From positions 2,339,793 to 2,403,792 of the forward strand of contig NZ_JBEWCD010000002.1 in the NCBI RefSeq assembly GCF_040530035.1: a DNA stretch of 64,000 nucleotides. The letters run 5' to 3'. Shown one piece after another: positions 9,615 to 18,655 of this stretch; position 1 is the first letter of the stretch, and every line of letters starts with the position of its first letter. The notes below the pieces were generated by a model, which saw only the letters and a list, made by a program, of their open reading frames with translations, was not told the DNA's origin and searched no databases. The stretch is from Roseibium sp. HPY-6 (lineage in GTDB: Bacteria; Pseudomonadota; Alphaproteobacteria; Rhizobiales; Stappiaceae). The translations under genes were made by a program, and so were the position numbers.

Positions 9615-10319
9615 ATGCCGAAATTGAAACTTCTGTCGCTGGGATTGCCGTTGCTGCTTCCGATCACTTTAACCAGCACGGACATCGGCCTTGATTGGTG
9701 GAACCTGACTGTCAGCAAGCTGAAGGCGTTTCATATACCCGCGGGAAGTATGAAACCGACACTTGAGGTAGGCGACCGCCTTTATGTTCATCTTCCGGCG
9801 ACTGCGTCCTATGCAGGTCTAATTCAGCGCGATTACGCAGCTGAAATTAACGTGAGGCGAGGCGATGTTGTGGTCTTCAAGCTTCCGATCGACCCGTCGG
9901 TTGACTACATCAAACGCGTGATAGGACTTCCCGGAGAAAAGATAAAGGTCGTCGACGGGGTCGTACATATCGACGGAGAACCTGTTAAGCGCGAACGCAT
10001 TGACGACTACGTGGAAGTGCAGGCGAGCGGAGAAGAGCGCCGTAGCCCCCGATATCGGGAAACACTTCCTAACGGAGTGTTCTTCGACACTCTCGATCTC
10101 ACCGAGAACGGACAACTGGACAACACCCGCGAGTACACTGTTCCCAAAGGACACTACTTCATGCTGGGTGACAATCGCGACAACTCGGTTGACAGCCGTG
10201 TCCTGTCTCGCGTGGGGTATATTCCGGAAGGAAACATCGTTGGGATTGCCAACAGGGTCTACCTTTCGGGAAAAACAGGTCAGGTTGTCTGGCGGTCGCT
10301 GAAGCTAGGGCGACCTTGA
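9615..10319 (+). CDS. Second type I signal peptidase (S26A), LepB paralogue
   Basis: 234 residues from ATG 9615. Serine/lysine dyad intact: Ser45 in HIPAGSMKPTLEVGD and Lys100 in DYIKRVIGLPG, plus box E GDNRDNSVDSRV. A single hydrophobic stretch near the N-terminus (LLSLGLPLLLPITLTS) serves as membrane anchor. It is very similar to the lepB product at 12910-13662 over the catalytic core but lacks the roughly 15-residue insert after the serine box and the long C-terminal Trp-rich tail. It stands alone on the plus strand between two minus-strand core genes, so it looks like a duplication inserted into the block. In-frame starts exist upstream (9579, 9462); none has a good ribosome-binding site. 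Confidence 0.88.
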   Translation: MPKLKLLSLGLPLLLPITLTSTDIGLDWWNLTVSKLKAFHIPAGSMKPTLEVGDRLYVHLPATASYAGLIQRDYAAEINVRRGDVVVFKLPIDPSVDYIKRVIGLPGEKIKVVDGVVHIDGEPVKRERIDDYVEVQASGEERRSPRYRETLPNGVFFDTLDLTENGQLDNTREYTVPKGHYFMLGDNRDNSVDSRVLSRVGYIPEGNIVGIANRVYLSGKTGQVVWRSLKLGRP

Positions 10320-10326
10320 TCGTAAG

Positions 10327-11094
10327 TCATGGCTGAAAATTCCAGGGAAAGTCCTCACGGTAGCGCCGCTCCAGTGCGCTCAAGAGCTGTTCACGCGTGC
10401 CGGCGGTGGTTCGGTTGTTTTCCTGCACGTGGCGGGTCACGAAAAAGCCGGTGAGGGCGAACCCTTGTGTGACGTCTAGCCAGGTGAGCTCACTTCCGGC
10501 CTGACGCTGGCCTTCCACCAGAAACGAGGGCAGGGAAAGCAGTCGGTCGTGATAGGGCCTGCCGGCATCCTGGCTGACCGCGCGCGCCGACTTTGGAGAC
10601 ACATAGACCAGATCGTCGCTTTGTCCCGTTGCCGCGCAGGTGCTGAGGTCGAGGCCTGTGCCGAGATCGCGGAGAAGCTCCAGCTCGAAACGAATCAAAA
10701 GGGCGGCGGCTGCATCCGGTGCATCCAGATGGTCAAGAACCACGTTCAAGGCATCGTAGAGGCGGGGATAGGGATGCCGTTCCGGCAGGAGCTTCAGAAG
10801 GAAGGCCAGATGTTGAAGTCCCGCAAGTCCGACCCCGGTTGTCATGAGGTTGGCGGCACGCAGCGTATTGCCTTCAACCTGAAAGCTGCCGAGGTGGTCT
10901 GTCAGGCGGGCTTTCCAGGTCAGGTTCAACTCATTGCCGGGCTGTAACACGGGTCGATGCCGCTGAGACCGGCCGCCGCGCACGAGACCCAGATGCCGAC
11001 CGTGTTCAGTGGTCAAGGCTTCCAGAATAATGTCGTTTTCGCCGTGTTTGCGGGTGGTGAGCACCACGCCGCGGTCGCTCCATTCCACGTGCAA
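10327..11094 (-). CDS. recO: DNA repair protein RecO
   Basis: 255 residues. RecO anneals single strands and with RecR loads RecA onto SSB-coated DNA in the RecFOR gap-repair pathway. The N-terminal OB fold is recognisable (WSDRGVVLTTRKHGENDIIL, then LGLVRGGRS), followed by the all-helical domain; the C-terminus carries FALTGFFVTRHV. The family zinc-finger cysteines are not evident, as is common in alphaproteobacteria. It follows era (gap 52 bases), the usual era-recO order. Confidence 0.93.
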   Translation of the reverse strand: MHVEWSDRGVVLTTRKHGENDIILEALTTEHGRHLGLVRGGRSQRHRPVLQPGNELNLTWKARLTDHLGSFQVEGNTLRAANLMTTGVGLAGLQHLAFLLKLLPERHPYPRLYDALNVVLDHLDAPDAAAALLIRFELELLRDLGTGLDLSTCAATGQSDDLVYVSPKSARAVSQDAGRPYHDRLLSLPSFLVEGQRQAGSELTWLDVTQGFALTGFFVTRHVQENNRTTAGTREQLLSALERRYREDFPWNFQP

Positions 11095-11146
11095 TACCCT
11101 GGGTTAGGACAATTCGCCTATAATTGGAGGGCGAGCGTGCATCCTT

Positions 11147-12148
11147 TTACTTCGGAAACTCAAGTCCCATTTCGCGATACCGTTCAGGATCGTCTGCCCA
11201 GTTTTCACGAACCTTCACGAACAGAAACAGGTGCACAGGCGCTTCGATTATCTCCGAGATCTCTTCGCGTGCGGCCTTGGAAATAGCCTTGATCGTCTGG
11301 CCGCGTTTGCCGAGCACAATGCTTTTCTGGCTGTCTCTTTCAACATAGATCGTCTGCTCTATGCGCGCAGAACCATCCTTGCGGCTTTGCCATTGTTCGG
11401 TCTCAACGGTCGAGATATAGGGCAGCTCCTGATGCAGGCGTTCGAACAGTTTTTCGCGGGTTATTTCCGCAGCCAGTATGCGCAGCGGTAGATCGGAGGG
11501 CTGGTCGTCCGGATAAAGCCACGGGCCACTTGGGACTTTCGAGGAGAAATGGTCCAGGATCGCCTCGGTGCCGTCTCCGGTAAGCGCGGAAATCATGAAG
11601 GTTTCTTCGAACTCAAGATATTCGTTTGCCTTTTGAGCGATCTGGAGCAGTTTTTCTCGCTTGGCGACGTCAGTCTTGTTAAGGATCAGGACCTTCGGCG
11701 CAGGCTGGCTCTTGAGACGCTTGAAGATGTTCTCCACTTCCTCGTCGATGCCTTTGCGGGCATCAATGAGCAGCGCGATCAGATCCGCATCGCGCGCACC
11801 CCCCCAGGCCGTATCGACCATTGCCCGGTCGAGCCGCCGCTTGGGTTTGAAAATCCCCGGCGTATCGATGAAGACGAGCTGCGCCTTGCCGTGCATGGCG
11901 ACGCCGCGCACGATCGATCTCGTCGTTTGAACCTTGTGCGTGACGATGGAAACCTTGGTGCCCACCAGTTGATTGATCAGCGTGGATTTTCCCGCGTTGG
12001 GGGCCCCGATCAGCGCAATGAACCCGGCTTTGGTATCGCTTGGCATGTCTGCCAGCGGCTCGGGAAGTGGCATATCGAATCGGCCCTTTGCCGGGACGAA
12101 ACCGTCTTCCTCATCTGCAGGTTCATCGCGGTTGTTTTCGTCGTTCAC
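11147..12148 (-). CDS. era: GTPase Era
   Basis: 333 residues from GTG 12148, eight bases after the rnc stop. Era is a Ras-like GTPase that binds the 3' end of 16S rRNA and assists 30S maturation. Seen: G1 GAPNAGKST, G3 DTPG, G4 NKTD, and the C-terminal KH domain with IVLGKRGQTIKAISKAAREE. It has an acidic N-terminal extension of about 45 residues (DENNRDEPADEEDG) ahead of the G domain, so an internal ATG could also be the true start; GTG 12148 is preferred because it fits the tight rnc-era spacing. Confidence 0.95.
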   Translation of the reverse strand: MNDENNRDEPADEEDGFVPAKGRFDMPLPEPLADMPSDTKAGFIALIGAPNAGKSTLINQLVGTKVSIVTHKVQTTRSIVRGVAMHGKAQLVFIDTPGIFKPKRRLDRAMVDTAWGGARDADLIALLIDARKGIDEEVENIFKRLKSQPAPKVLILNKTDVAKREKLLQIAQKANEYLEFEETFMISALTGDGTEAILDHFSSKVPSGPWLYPDDQPSDLPLRILAAEITREKLFERLHQELPYISTVETEQWQSRKDGSARIEQTIYVERDSQKSIVLGKRGQTIKAISKAAREEISEIIEAPVHLFLFVKVRENWADDPERYREMGLEFPK

Positions 12149-12155
12149 GGTACTC

Positions 12156-12863
12156 TCAATCCTTCCAAACGCCTTCCCGGCGCAAGACGGCCTCGGCCGC
12201 ATTCTGTTCCGCAATGCGTTTCGACCCGCCCTGACCTTCGCCCGCAGGCAGGCCCCGTACGATTACCGACACGGTAAAACTTGGGGCGTGGTCGGGACCT
12301 TCACGACCGGTTACTTCATAGTGCGGCGTCGGCAGGCTCTTGGATTGCGCCCACTCCTGAAGCGTCGTCTTCGCATCCCGCAGCGGTCCCGTCCATGATA
12401 GCATGCGGGGTTCCCACAAGCGCCTTACAAACCGCTCGGAGGCTGAAAAGCCACCATCGAGGTAGATCGCGGCGATCACGGCCTCACAGATATCTGCAAG
12501 AAGAGCCGTTTTCTTGCGGCCGCCGGTCTGGGCTTCTGCAAGTCCGATCCGCATGGCATCGCCGACACCGAGTTCCTGCGCGATTTCAGCACAGGTTTCA
12601 CGTTTCACCATGTGATTGAACCGGCGCGCGAGTTCTCCTTCATCGGCTTTGGGGTAGTGCTCGTGAAGCATGGACGCGATGACGAGACCAAGAACCCGGT
12701 CCCCGAGGAATTCGAGGCGTTGGTAGCTGCCGGAAACGGTCTCGGAGGGGGCAAGGGCGCTCGCGTGGGTCAGCGCTGTTCGCAGAAGGTCAAGATCTTT
12801 GAACTCATAGTCGAGCGCTGCCTTGAGCGTCGAAAACGCGTTTGGTTTTTGTTTTTGTGTCAT
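12156..12863 (-). CDS. rnc: Ribonuclease III
   Basis: 235 residues. Endonuclease for double-stranded RNA; processes 16S/23S rRNA precursors. The signature RLEFLGDRVLGLVIA holds the catalytic acidic residues, with a second acidic cluster around DICEAVIAAIYLDGG. A C-terminal dsRBD follows (TLQEWAQSKSLPTPHYEVTG and the A-rich last helix). Middle gene of lepB-rnc-era; 46 bases separate it from lepB. Confidence 0.97.
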   Translation of the reverse strand: MTQKQKPNAFSTLKAALDYEFKDLDLLRTALTHASALAPSETVSGSYQRLEFLGDRVLGLVIASMLHEHYPKADEGELARRFNHMVKRETCAEIAQELGVGDAMRIGLAEAQTGGRKKTALLADICEAVIAAIYLDGGFSASERFVRRLWEPRMLSWTGPLRDAKTTLQEWAQSKSLPTPHYEVTGREGPDHAPSFTVSVIVRGLPAGEGQGGSKRIAEQNAAEAVLRREGVWKD

Positions 12864-12909
12864 TCAGCCTGCTTTGGCACCAAGCGCAAAAGGGCTCTCA
12901 TGCCCCTCG

Positions 12910-13662
12910 TCAAAGGGTCTTGCCGATACGGTCCCAGCGGACAGTCCAAGGCCAGGTCCATATCTGCCAGGCCGGTGTTCCGTCACCAATTGAGAAAAAC
13001 AGGATCTCGGCGCGCCCCATGAAGTTTTCGAGTGGTACGTATCCGACCTTGGAAAGGACGCGGCTGTCGACCGAGTTGTCACGGTTGTCGCCCATCATGA
13101 AGTAATGACCTTCCGGCACCTCATACTCGCGCGTGTTGTCCAATTGGCCCCGGGTCGTCAAGTCGAGCGTGTCGTAAGTGACGCCATTCGGAAGGGTTTC
13201 CCGGAAACGGGGCACGCGGCGGACGGCGCCGGACGCGGACGTTTCGATATAGTCGTCAATGCGTTCGCGTTTGACAGCCTCACCATTGATGTAGACCACG
13301 CCTTCGCGGACCTGAATGGTGTCGCCCGGAAGCCCGATGACGCGTTTGATGTAATCGATGGAGGTGTCCGTCGGCAGCTTGAAGACCGCAACGTCACCGC
13401 GCTCTGGGTCCGCCGACCAGACACGGCCGGAAAAGGGAACAAGTCCGAACGGGAACGAATAGCGCGAGTATCCATAGCTGTATTTGGAAACGAAGAGATA
13501 GTCGCCAATCAGCAGAGTGTCTTTCATCGAACCGGAGGGAATATTGAACGGCTGGAACAGGAACGTTCGAACGATCAGAGCAAGCAGCAGCGCCTGGACG
13601 ACGACCTTCACGGTCTCATAAAGACCACCGTCCTTTTCTTTCTTGTTCTCCGACACGCTCAT
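12910..13662 (-). CDS. lepB: Signal peptidase I
   Basis: 250 residues. Cleaves signal peptides of Sec and Tat substrates on the periplasmic face of the inner membrane. One N-terminal transmembrane segment (VVVQALLLALIVRTFLF), Ser45 in NIPSGSMKDTL, Lys106 in DYIKRVIGLPGD, and GDNRDNSVDSRV. The location upstream of rnc-era is the conserved position of housekeeping lepB in this group, so this copy is likely the essential one and the gene at 9615 the extra one. Confidence 0.96.
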   Translation of the reverse strand: MSVSENKKEKDGGLYETVKVVVQALLLALIVRTFLFQPFNIPSGSMKDTLLIGDYLFVSKYSYGYSRYSFPFGLVPFSGRVWSADPERGDVAVFKLPTDTSIDYIKRVIGLPGDTIQVREGVVYINGEAVKRERIDDYIETSASGAVRRVPRFRETLPNGVTYDTLDLTTRGQLDNTREYEVPEGHYFMMGDNRDNSVDSRVLSKVGYVPLENFMGRAEILFFSIGDGTPAWQIWTWPWTVRWDRIGKTL

Positions 13663-13778
13663 AATATCCCTTAAAAATCTTCTCGGTGGTTCCGGTTCGC
13701 CCGCCAGCTGCTGAGCGGAACTCTTAACGGTTCATGCCGACGGAAGCAATGCAGTGGCGCTGGTCAGCAGGGACCGCT

Positions 13779-14210
13779 TCATGAAGAACCTGTTGATGGC
13801 GGGTGAGGCCAGTCCAACGGCCAGGCTGAAATCACGACAAATGCCTGTGCGAGCGGAAAATCGTCGGTAATCGTCAGATCAATGGTTGTCCGGAAACCGT
13901 CCGGTGTCATGGCAGCAAGACGTTCGGCCGCACCGCCTATCAACGCAATTGTCGGTTTTCCGGACGGAAGATTGACGACCCCCATCTCTCGCCAGGCAAC
14001 GCCCATGCGAATCCCGCTTCCGAGCGCTTTCGAACAGGCTTCTTTGGCCGCGAAACGCTTAGCGTAAGACGCAGCGCGTTGCGCACGCTTGTCGGATTTG
14101 GTCCGTTCTATTTCGGTAAAAACCCGGTTTGTGAACCGCTCGCCGAAACGATCAAGTGTCTTCTCGATCCGCCGAATATCGATCAGGTCACTGCCAATTC
14201 CCAAGATCAT
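13779..14210 (-). CDS. acpS: Holo-[acyl-carrier-protein] synthase
   Basis: 143 residues. Transfers 4'-phosphopantetheine from CoA to acyl carrier protein. The start ATG at 14210 gives the family N-terminus [17 protein letters not shown] with the metal-binding aspartate; the second metal ligand lies in [15 protein letters not shown]. The open frame upstream to 14387 is in a shadow of the DUF2062 gene and is not family sequence. Slightly long at the C-terminus (tail [16 protein letters not shown]). Upstream of lepB with a 116-base gap. Confidence 0.95.
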   Translation of the reverse strand: MILGIGSDLIDIRRIEKTLDRFGERFTNRVFTEIERTKSDKRAQRAASYAKRFAAKEACSKALGSGIRMGVAWREMGVVNLPSGKPTIALIGGAAERLAAMTPDGFRTTIDLTITDDFPLAQAFVVISAWPLDWPHPPSTGSS

Positions 14211-14271
14211 GTGTTTGTTGATCCGTATTTCAGGTGCAATCACGCTTAATTGGGGACTGGGCCACCGGATC

Positions 14272-14874
14272 TCAAGCGCTGCCGTCTTCTTCCATGGTGC
14301 CGGACGGTGCCGTAAAGTCGCGCTTGTTCCTGTTTTCAAGCGTGACGCGCCTGCGCCGTTGATAGACTTCAACGCTTTTATACACAATCACGTAGGAGAC
14401 GGTCCCGACCACGAGACCAAGGGGCACTGCACCGATGAACATGGGCTTGAGCATCGGCCAGAGCGAATCCAGCGATTTTTCAAAAAGGCCTTCCTGAAAA
14501 CGCTGTTGTACCTGTTGTGGATCGGCTTTTGGCGCCCGGCCATGCAGGATCCATTGACCGATCTTGAAAGTAAACGCCCAAATGAATGGGAATGTGAGCG
14601 GGTTACCGATCGAAGTTCCAAGTGCGGCTGCGATCATGTTGCCGCGTACCAGGTAGGCAGCTGCAAAAGCGGTCAGAAAATGAAATCCGACCAAAGGCGT
14701 GCAGGATGCGAATGCGCCGGCTGCGAACCCGACGGCGATCGCATGGGGTGTCGCTGTGAGCCTCAGAACCCGTTTGCCGAAATACTTGGTCGACCTGGAC
14801 CAGCTGTTCCGCGGCCAGACTGCAACGCGCAAGCGCTCGATGCGCGAAGGTCTATTTCTGCGTTGGAACAGCAT
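14272..14874 (-). CDS. DUF2062 inner-membrane protein
   Basis: 200 residues with the DUF2062 pattern: two to three hydrophobic helices around [39 protein letters not shown] and a late membrane segment [19 protein letters not shown]. The glycine- and proline-rich [10 protein letters not shown] motif is typical. Molecular function unknown. It sits between pyrE (34 bases) and acpS in the conserved minus-strand block, as in other Rhizobiales. Confidence 0.88.
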   Translation of the reverse strand: MLFQRRNRPSRIERLRVAVWPRNSWSRSTKYFGKRVLRLTATPHAIAVGFAAGAFASCTPLVGFHFLTAFAAAYLVRGNMIAAALGTSIGNPLTFPFIWAFTFKIGQWILHGRAPKADPQQVQQRFQEGLFEKSLDSLWPMLKPMFIGAVPLGLVVGTVSYVIVYKSVEVYQRRRRVTLENRNKRDFTAPSGTMEEDGSA

Positions 14875-14908
14875 AAAGTTTTTTCTAGTCCTATCAGCTC
14901 GTTCGTTT

Positions 14909-15490
14909 TCAGCTCAGTCCGCGGCTGCCCGGCTTAACCGCCGGAAGGGCCGCCAATTCCGGTGGCAGATTGTCGGGTTCATACGCCGGAACCTTGTAGT
15001 CTGCCAACGCAATGATGGGAACCGATGCATCCGCCTCGCCACCTGATCTGTCGATCAGGCAGGCCACACCGAGAACTTCAGCACCAAGAGCTTTCAACGA
15101 AGTTACCGTCTCTCGGCTTGATAGACCTGTGGTAACTATATCCTCAACAACGATGACCCGGGCGCCCTTTGGAAGGTCGAAGCGGCGCAAGCGGAATTCA
15201 CCGTCTTCACGCTCGACCCACATCGCCGGAACGCCCAAGTGCCGCGCGGTCTCATATCCTGGAATAAGGCCACCAAGTGCGGGCGACACGATGTAGTCGA
15301 TCTGTCCGAGACCGGTGTTTTTGATCTTGTCGGAAAGCGCTTTGCAAAGGGCTTCCGTCTTGTCCGGATACATGAAGACACGGGCTTTTTGCAGGAAAAT
15401 GGGGCTGCGCAGTCCCGAAGTCAGGATAAAATGTCCTTCCAGGATGGCACCGGCTTCGCGAAAATGCGCCAGAACTTCATCGCGGGTCAT
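14909..15490 (-). CDS. pyrE: Orotate phosphoribosyltransferase
   Basis: 193 residues. Joins orotate to PRPP to give OMP in pyrimidine synthesis. The PRPP-binding motif VIVVEDIVTTGLSS and the preceding SPALGGLIPGYE are clear, as is the opening EGHFILTSGLRSPIFLQK. It belongs to the longer-N-terminus subgroup without the UMP synthase fusion. Thirty bases separate it from rsh. Confidence 0.96.
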   Translation of the reverse strand: MTRDEVLAHFREAGAILEGHFILTSGLRSPIFLQKARVFMYPDKTEALCKALSDKIKNTGLGQIDYIVSPALGGLIPGYETARHLGVPAMWVEREDGEFRLRRFDLPKGARVIVVEDIVTTGLSSRETVTSLKALGAEVLGVACLIDRSGGEADASVPIIALADYKVPAYEPDNLPPELAALPAVKPGSRGLS

Positions 15491-15520
15491 AAATCGAGAT
15501 CCTCTTGGCTCGGGATGCGC

Positions 15521-17767
15521 TCAGCCATTCACCCGGCTGACGCTTGATACGTTCGGCTTGGAACGTAACTGGTTGATGATCCGGTTCAGATGCTTCAGGT
15601 CCCACACTTCCAGGTCAATCATCATTTGGTGGAAGTCCGGTGCTCTCTGGAGCATCTTCACATTGTCGATATTCCCGCTGTTCTCACCGATGACCTGAGC
15701 AATCGCAGCCAAAGACCCTGGCTCGTTCGCGGCCGAGATATCAAGTCTTGCCGGGAAACGTTCCGGATTGTTGACATCGATATCCCAACGCACGTCGACC
15801 CAGCGTTCCGTCTGGTCATCGAATTCCTTGAGTGACGGCGATTGTATGGGATAGATGGTCAGTCCTTCCGAAGGGGTCAAGATACCAACGATCCTGTCAC
15901 CGGGGACAGCGCCTCCATCCGGCGCGAAACTCACCGGAATGTCACCGGACAAACCCGTGATCGGAAGCGCGGGACCTTCCCCAAAATCTGTTTTGGCCTC
16001 GTCCGGTTTCCGTTCGCCTTGCAGATCGGCAGGGGGGATGCGGAACTTGAGGCCGTGGCCCTGTTTCAGACCGAACCAGCCTTCCTCCATGGGCGGGCCC
16101 GTGACCGCCACGCGCTCGTCCTGATAATCCGGATGCGCAGACTTCAATACCAACTGCGCGCTGAGATCACCCCGCCCGACAGCGGCCAGAAGATCGGCAA
16201 CGCTTGACTGGTGGTGTTCGCTCAGCACAGCGTCCAGAAGGTCCTCTGAAAACGCCTTGTCGGCGCGTGCGAAGGCCCGTTTGAGAATGTGTTCCCCAAG
16301 CGCACCATACTGTTTGCGCACGGATTCACGTGTCGCCCGGCGGATTGCAGCGCGCGCCTTGCCGGTGACCGCGATGGCTTCCCAGGCAGGGGGAGGGGTC
16401 TGAGCCGGCGAGCGTATGATTTCGACTTCGTCGCCGTTATGGAGCTCGGTCACAAGCGGCATGATCTTGCCGTTGATCTTGCAGCCGACGCAGGTGTTGC
16501 CGATCCCGGTATGGACGGCATACGCGAAATCGATCGGCGTCGCACCGCGCGGGAGCGCAATAAGGCGCCCCTTCGGTGTGAAACAGAAAACCTGGTCGTG
16601 GAACAGCTCGAGCTTGGTGTTCTCCAGAAATTCCTCGGGCGTGTCGCCTTGCGCCAGCAACTCCGTGGTGCGCCTGAGCCATTCAAAGGCCCGGCAATCG
16701 TCAGTGTGGCGGGCAATATTTCGTCCGCCCAGTTCGCCATCTTTATATAGGGCGTGCGCGGCAATCCCGTATTCGGCGACCCGGTCCATGGATATCGTCC
16801 GGATCTGAAGCTCCACCCGTTGGCGGGACGGGCCGACGATTGTGGTGTGGATCGACTTGTAATCGTTCTGCTTGGGCGTCGAGATGTAGTCCTTGAACCG
16901 TCCAGGAACTGTCGGCCATGTCGTGTGGATCACGCCGAGAACCCTGTAACAGGCCTCCATGGTGCCGACCGTCACCCGAAAGCCGTAGATGTCCGAGAGT
17001 TGTTCAAAGCCGATCGCCTTGCGCTGCATCTTGCGAAAGATCGAATAGGGCCGTTTCTCGCGGCCCCTGACCTCCGCTGCCATGCCTCTTTCGCTGAGGC
17101 GCTCTGTAAGTGTGGTTTCGATGTCGGCAATCAGGTCGCGGTTCTTTTCCCGAAGATCCGCAAGACGGTCGGTAATCGTTTCGTAGGCTTCCGGATTGAG
17201 CGTGTGGAACGAGATGTCCTCAAGTTCTTCACGCATGTCGTGCATGCCCATGCGTCCGGCCAGCGGCGCGTAGATTTCCATCGTCTCTTCGGCGATGCGC
17301 CCGCGCTTGTGCTGCGGCATGTGCTGCAGGGTGCGCATGTTGTGCAACCGGTCGGCCAGCTTGACCAGGAGCACACGCACATCGTCGGCAATTGCAAGCA
17401 GCAGTTTGCGGAAGTTTTCAGCCTGCTTCGCCTTTTGCGAAACGAGGTCGAGCCGCTTGATTTTGGTCAGCCCCTCGACAAGCTTCCCGATCTCTTCTCC
17501 GAACAGCGAATCTATTTCCGAACGCGTTGCGTCGGTGTCTTCAATCGTGTCATGCAGGAGGGCGACGGCAATCGTCGCATCATCCAGCCGCAGATCGGTC
17601 AGGATCGCGGCAACTTCAAGGGGATGTGAAAAGTAGGGGTCGCCGGAAGCGCGCATCTGCGAGCCATGCTTTTGCATGGCATAAACGTAAGCCTTGTTAA
17701 GCAAGGCTTCATCGGCTTCCGGATTGTAACGCGTAACCCGTTCAACGAGTTCGTATTGACGCATCAT
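15521..17767 (-). CDS. rsh: Bifunctional (p)ppGpp synthetase/hydrolase, Rsh
   Basis: 748 residues from ATG 17767. Single RelA/SpoT homologue of the alphaproteobacterial type controlling the stringent response. Domains in order: HD hydrolase about 20-175 with the metal motif LLHDTIEDTD; synthetase about 230-360 (YGFRVTVGTMEACYRVLGVI, KDYISTPKQNDYKSIHTTI); TGS about 390-455 (IALPRGATPIDFAYAVHTGI); C-terminal ACT about 670-748. Because the HD motif is intact, the enzyme should be able to hydrolyse as well as make (p)ppGpp. The start is set at the ATG-ATG pair giving MMRQYELVERV; a TTG 21 bases upstream is in frame. rpoZ lies 108 bases upstream. Confidence 0.96.
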   Translation of the reverse strand: MMRQYELVERVTRYNPEADEALLNKAYVYAMQKHGSQMRASGDPYFSHPLEVAAILTDLRLDDATIAVALLHDTIEDTDATRSEIDSLFGEEIGKLVEGLTKIKRLDLVSQKAKQAENFRKLLLAIADDVRVLLVKLADRLHNMRTLQHMPQHKRGRIAEETMEIYAPLAGRMGMHDMREELEDISFHTLNPEAYETITDRLADLREKNRDLIADIETTLTERLSERGMAAEVRGREKRPYSIFRKMQRKAIGFEQLSDIYGFRVTVGTMEACYRVLGVIHTTWPTVPGRFKDYISTPKQNDYKSIHTTIVGPSRQRVELQIRTISMDRVAEYGIAAHALYKDGELGGRNIARHTDDCRAFEWLRRTTELLAQGDTPEEFLENTKLELFHDQVFCFTPKGRLIALPRGATPIDFAYAVHTGIGNTCVGCKINGKIMPLVTELHNGDEVEIIRSPAQTPPPAWEAIAVTGKARAAIRRATRESVRKQYGALGEHILKRAFARADKAFSEDLLDAVLSEHHQSSVADLLAAVGRGDLSAQLVLKSAHPDYQDERVAVTGPPMEEGWFGLKQGHGLKFRIPPADLQGERKPDEAKTDFGEGPALPITGLSGDIPVSFAPDGGAVPGDRIVGILTPSEGLTIYPIQSPSLKEFDDQTERWVDVRWDIDVNNPERFPARLDISAANEPGSLAAIAQVIGENSGNIDNVKMLQRAPDFHQMMIDLEVWDLKHLNRIINQLRSKPNVSSVSRVNG

Positions 17768-17875
17768 GGTCGCAACCGACCCACGCAACCGGCTGAGACA
17801 TCAGCGCGAAAAAGAAAATCCGCCTGAAACGCCGGTGCGGGAAAGCCGCGTATCAGGCGGGAACCTGGTGAATTT

Positions 17876-18277
17876 TCAGACGTCGTCGGTCCGTTCCGGC
17901 GGAACAAGGCCTTCAAGACCGCGCAGCAGGTCTTCTTCAGACATGCGATCGAATTCGACCGCGCTGTCGTCTACATTGTTGACCTGTGTCACCTGATGCT
18001 GGTTTGCAGAAGGCACAACCGGTACCGCTTCGGTTTCCGGCTCATCCACTTCGACAAACTTCTGCAGCGAGTGAATAAGGTCTTCTTTCATGTCTTCCGG
18101 GCTGACGGTCTGCTCGGCGATCTCGCGCAGGGCAACGACCGGATTTTTGTCGTTGTCGCGTTCGATTGTCAGCGGCGAACCGCTCGAGATCATGCGAGCG
18201 CGATGCGCAGCAAGCAGCACCAGCTCAAACCGGTTTTCGACCTTGTCGATGCAGTCCTCGACGGTCACGCGCGCCAT
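17876..18277 (-). CDS. rpoZ: RNA polymerase omega subunit
   Basis: 133 residues. Assists beta' folding and forms part of the ppGpp-binding site 1 of RNA polymerase. N-terminal [31 protein letters not shown] (read in two parts) is the family signature, followed by [13 protein letters not shown] low-complexity acidic C-terminal tail ([17 protein letters not shown]) is typical of Rhizobiales. First gene of the rpoZ-rsh pair, linking the ppGpp receptor to the ppGpp enzyme. Confidence 0.96.
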   Translation of the reverse strand: MARVTVEDCIDKVENRFELVLLAAHRARMISSGSPLTIERDNDKNPVVALREIAEQTVSPEDMKEDLIHSLQKFVEVDEPETEAVPVVPSANQHQVTQVNNVDDSAVEFDRMSEEDLLRGLEGLVPPERTDDV

Positions 18278-18655
18278 TCGACGTCTCCATAGGCTAAAGG
18301 AACTTGAAAAAAGAGCGTATAGTGATCAGAATTCCAAAAAGCAACCCCCTGTTGGATTTGAGAGGAGCACGCCGCTTTAGGCTGAGTTTTTATCGATTTT
18401 TTTTCAGCGCCGCTCGCTTTTGCATTGCAGCTGTCCAATATTATAGTGTAGGGCACTATTTAGGACCTACAAGAATCAATAGGGTCGGTGGGAAAAAGAA
18501 AACAATAAGCTGAGTTAAGCGGCGACACGCGTTAGATGTATTCTCAGCGAAAATGCGTTGGCCGAGTGGTAGACATTTCGGATTTGGCTGCGGGACGCCA
18601 GATCAACAATGACTTTCCTTTGACGACGCATTAACTCGGAAAGGTTTCAAATAAT
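18278..18655. other. 378-base intergenic region between divergent rpoZ and NYN gene
   Basis: The region is clearly AT-richer than its flanks, with runs of A and T around 18305-18345 and 18391-18403. Only one weak sigma70-like promoter candidate was found. No tRNA, tmRNA or convincing small gene was recognised; a 69-codon open frame at 18304-18513 has no ribosome-binding site and no family resemblance. Confidence 0.5.
18420..18447 (+). promoter_or_regulatory. Candidate promoter of the NYN-domain gene
   Basis: TTGCAT (18420-18425) and TATAGT (18442-18447) are separated by 16 bases in the AT-rich gap, about 210 bases before the ATG at 18656. The distance implies a long leader, so this is only a candidate. 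Confidence 0.25.

Noticed and set aside
16754..17629. 291-codon plus-strand open frame opposite rsh
   Set aside because: It is fully antisense to a well-conserved gene, has no ribosome-binding site, and its composition is the reverse-complement bias of a GC-rich coding strand.
18278..18655. A tmRNA (ssrA) or other RNA gene in the long AT-rich gap
   Set aside because: No acceptor stem, CCA end or tag-peptide frame could be seen, and the region resembles an AT-rich promoter.
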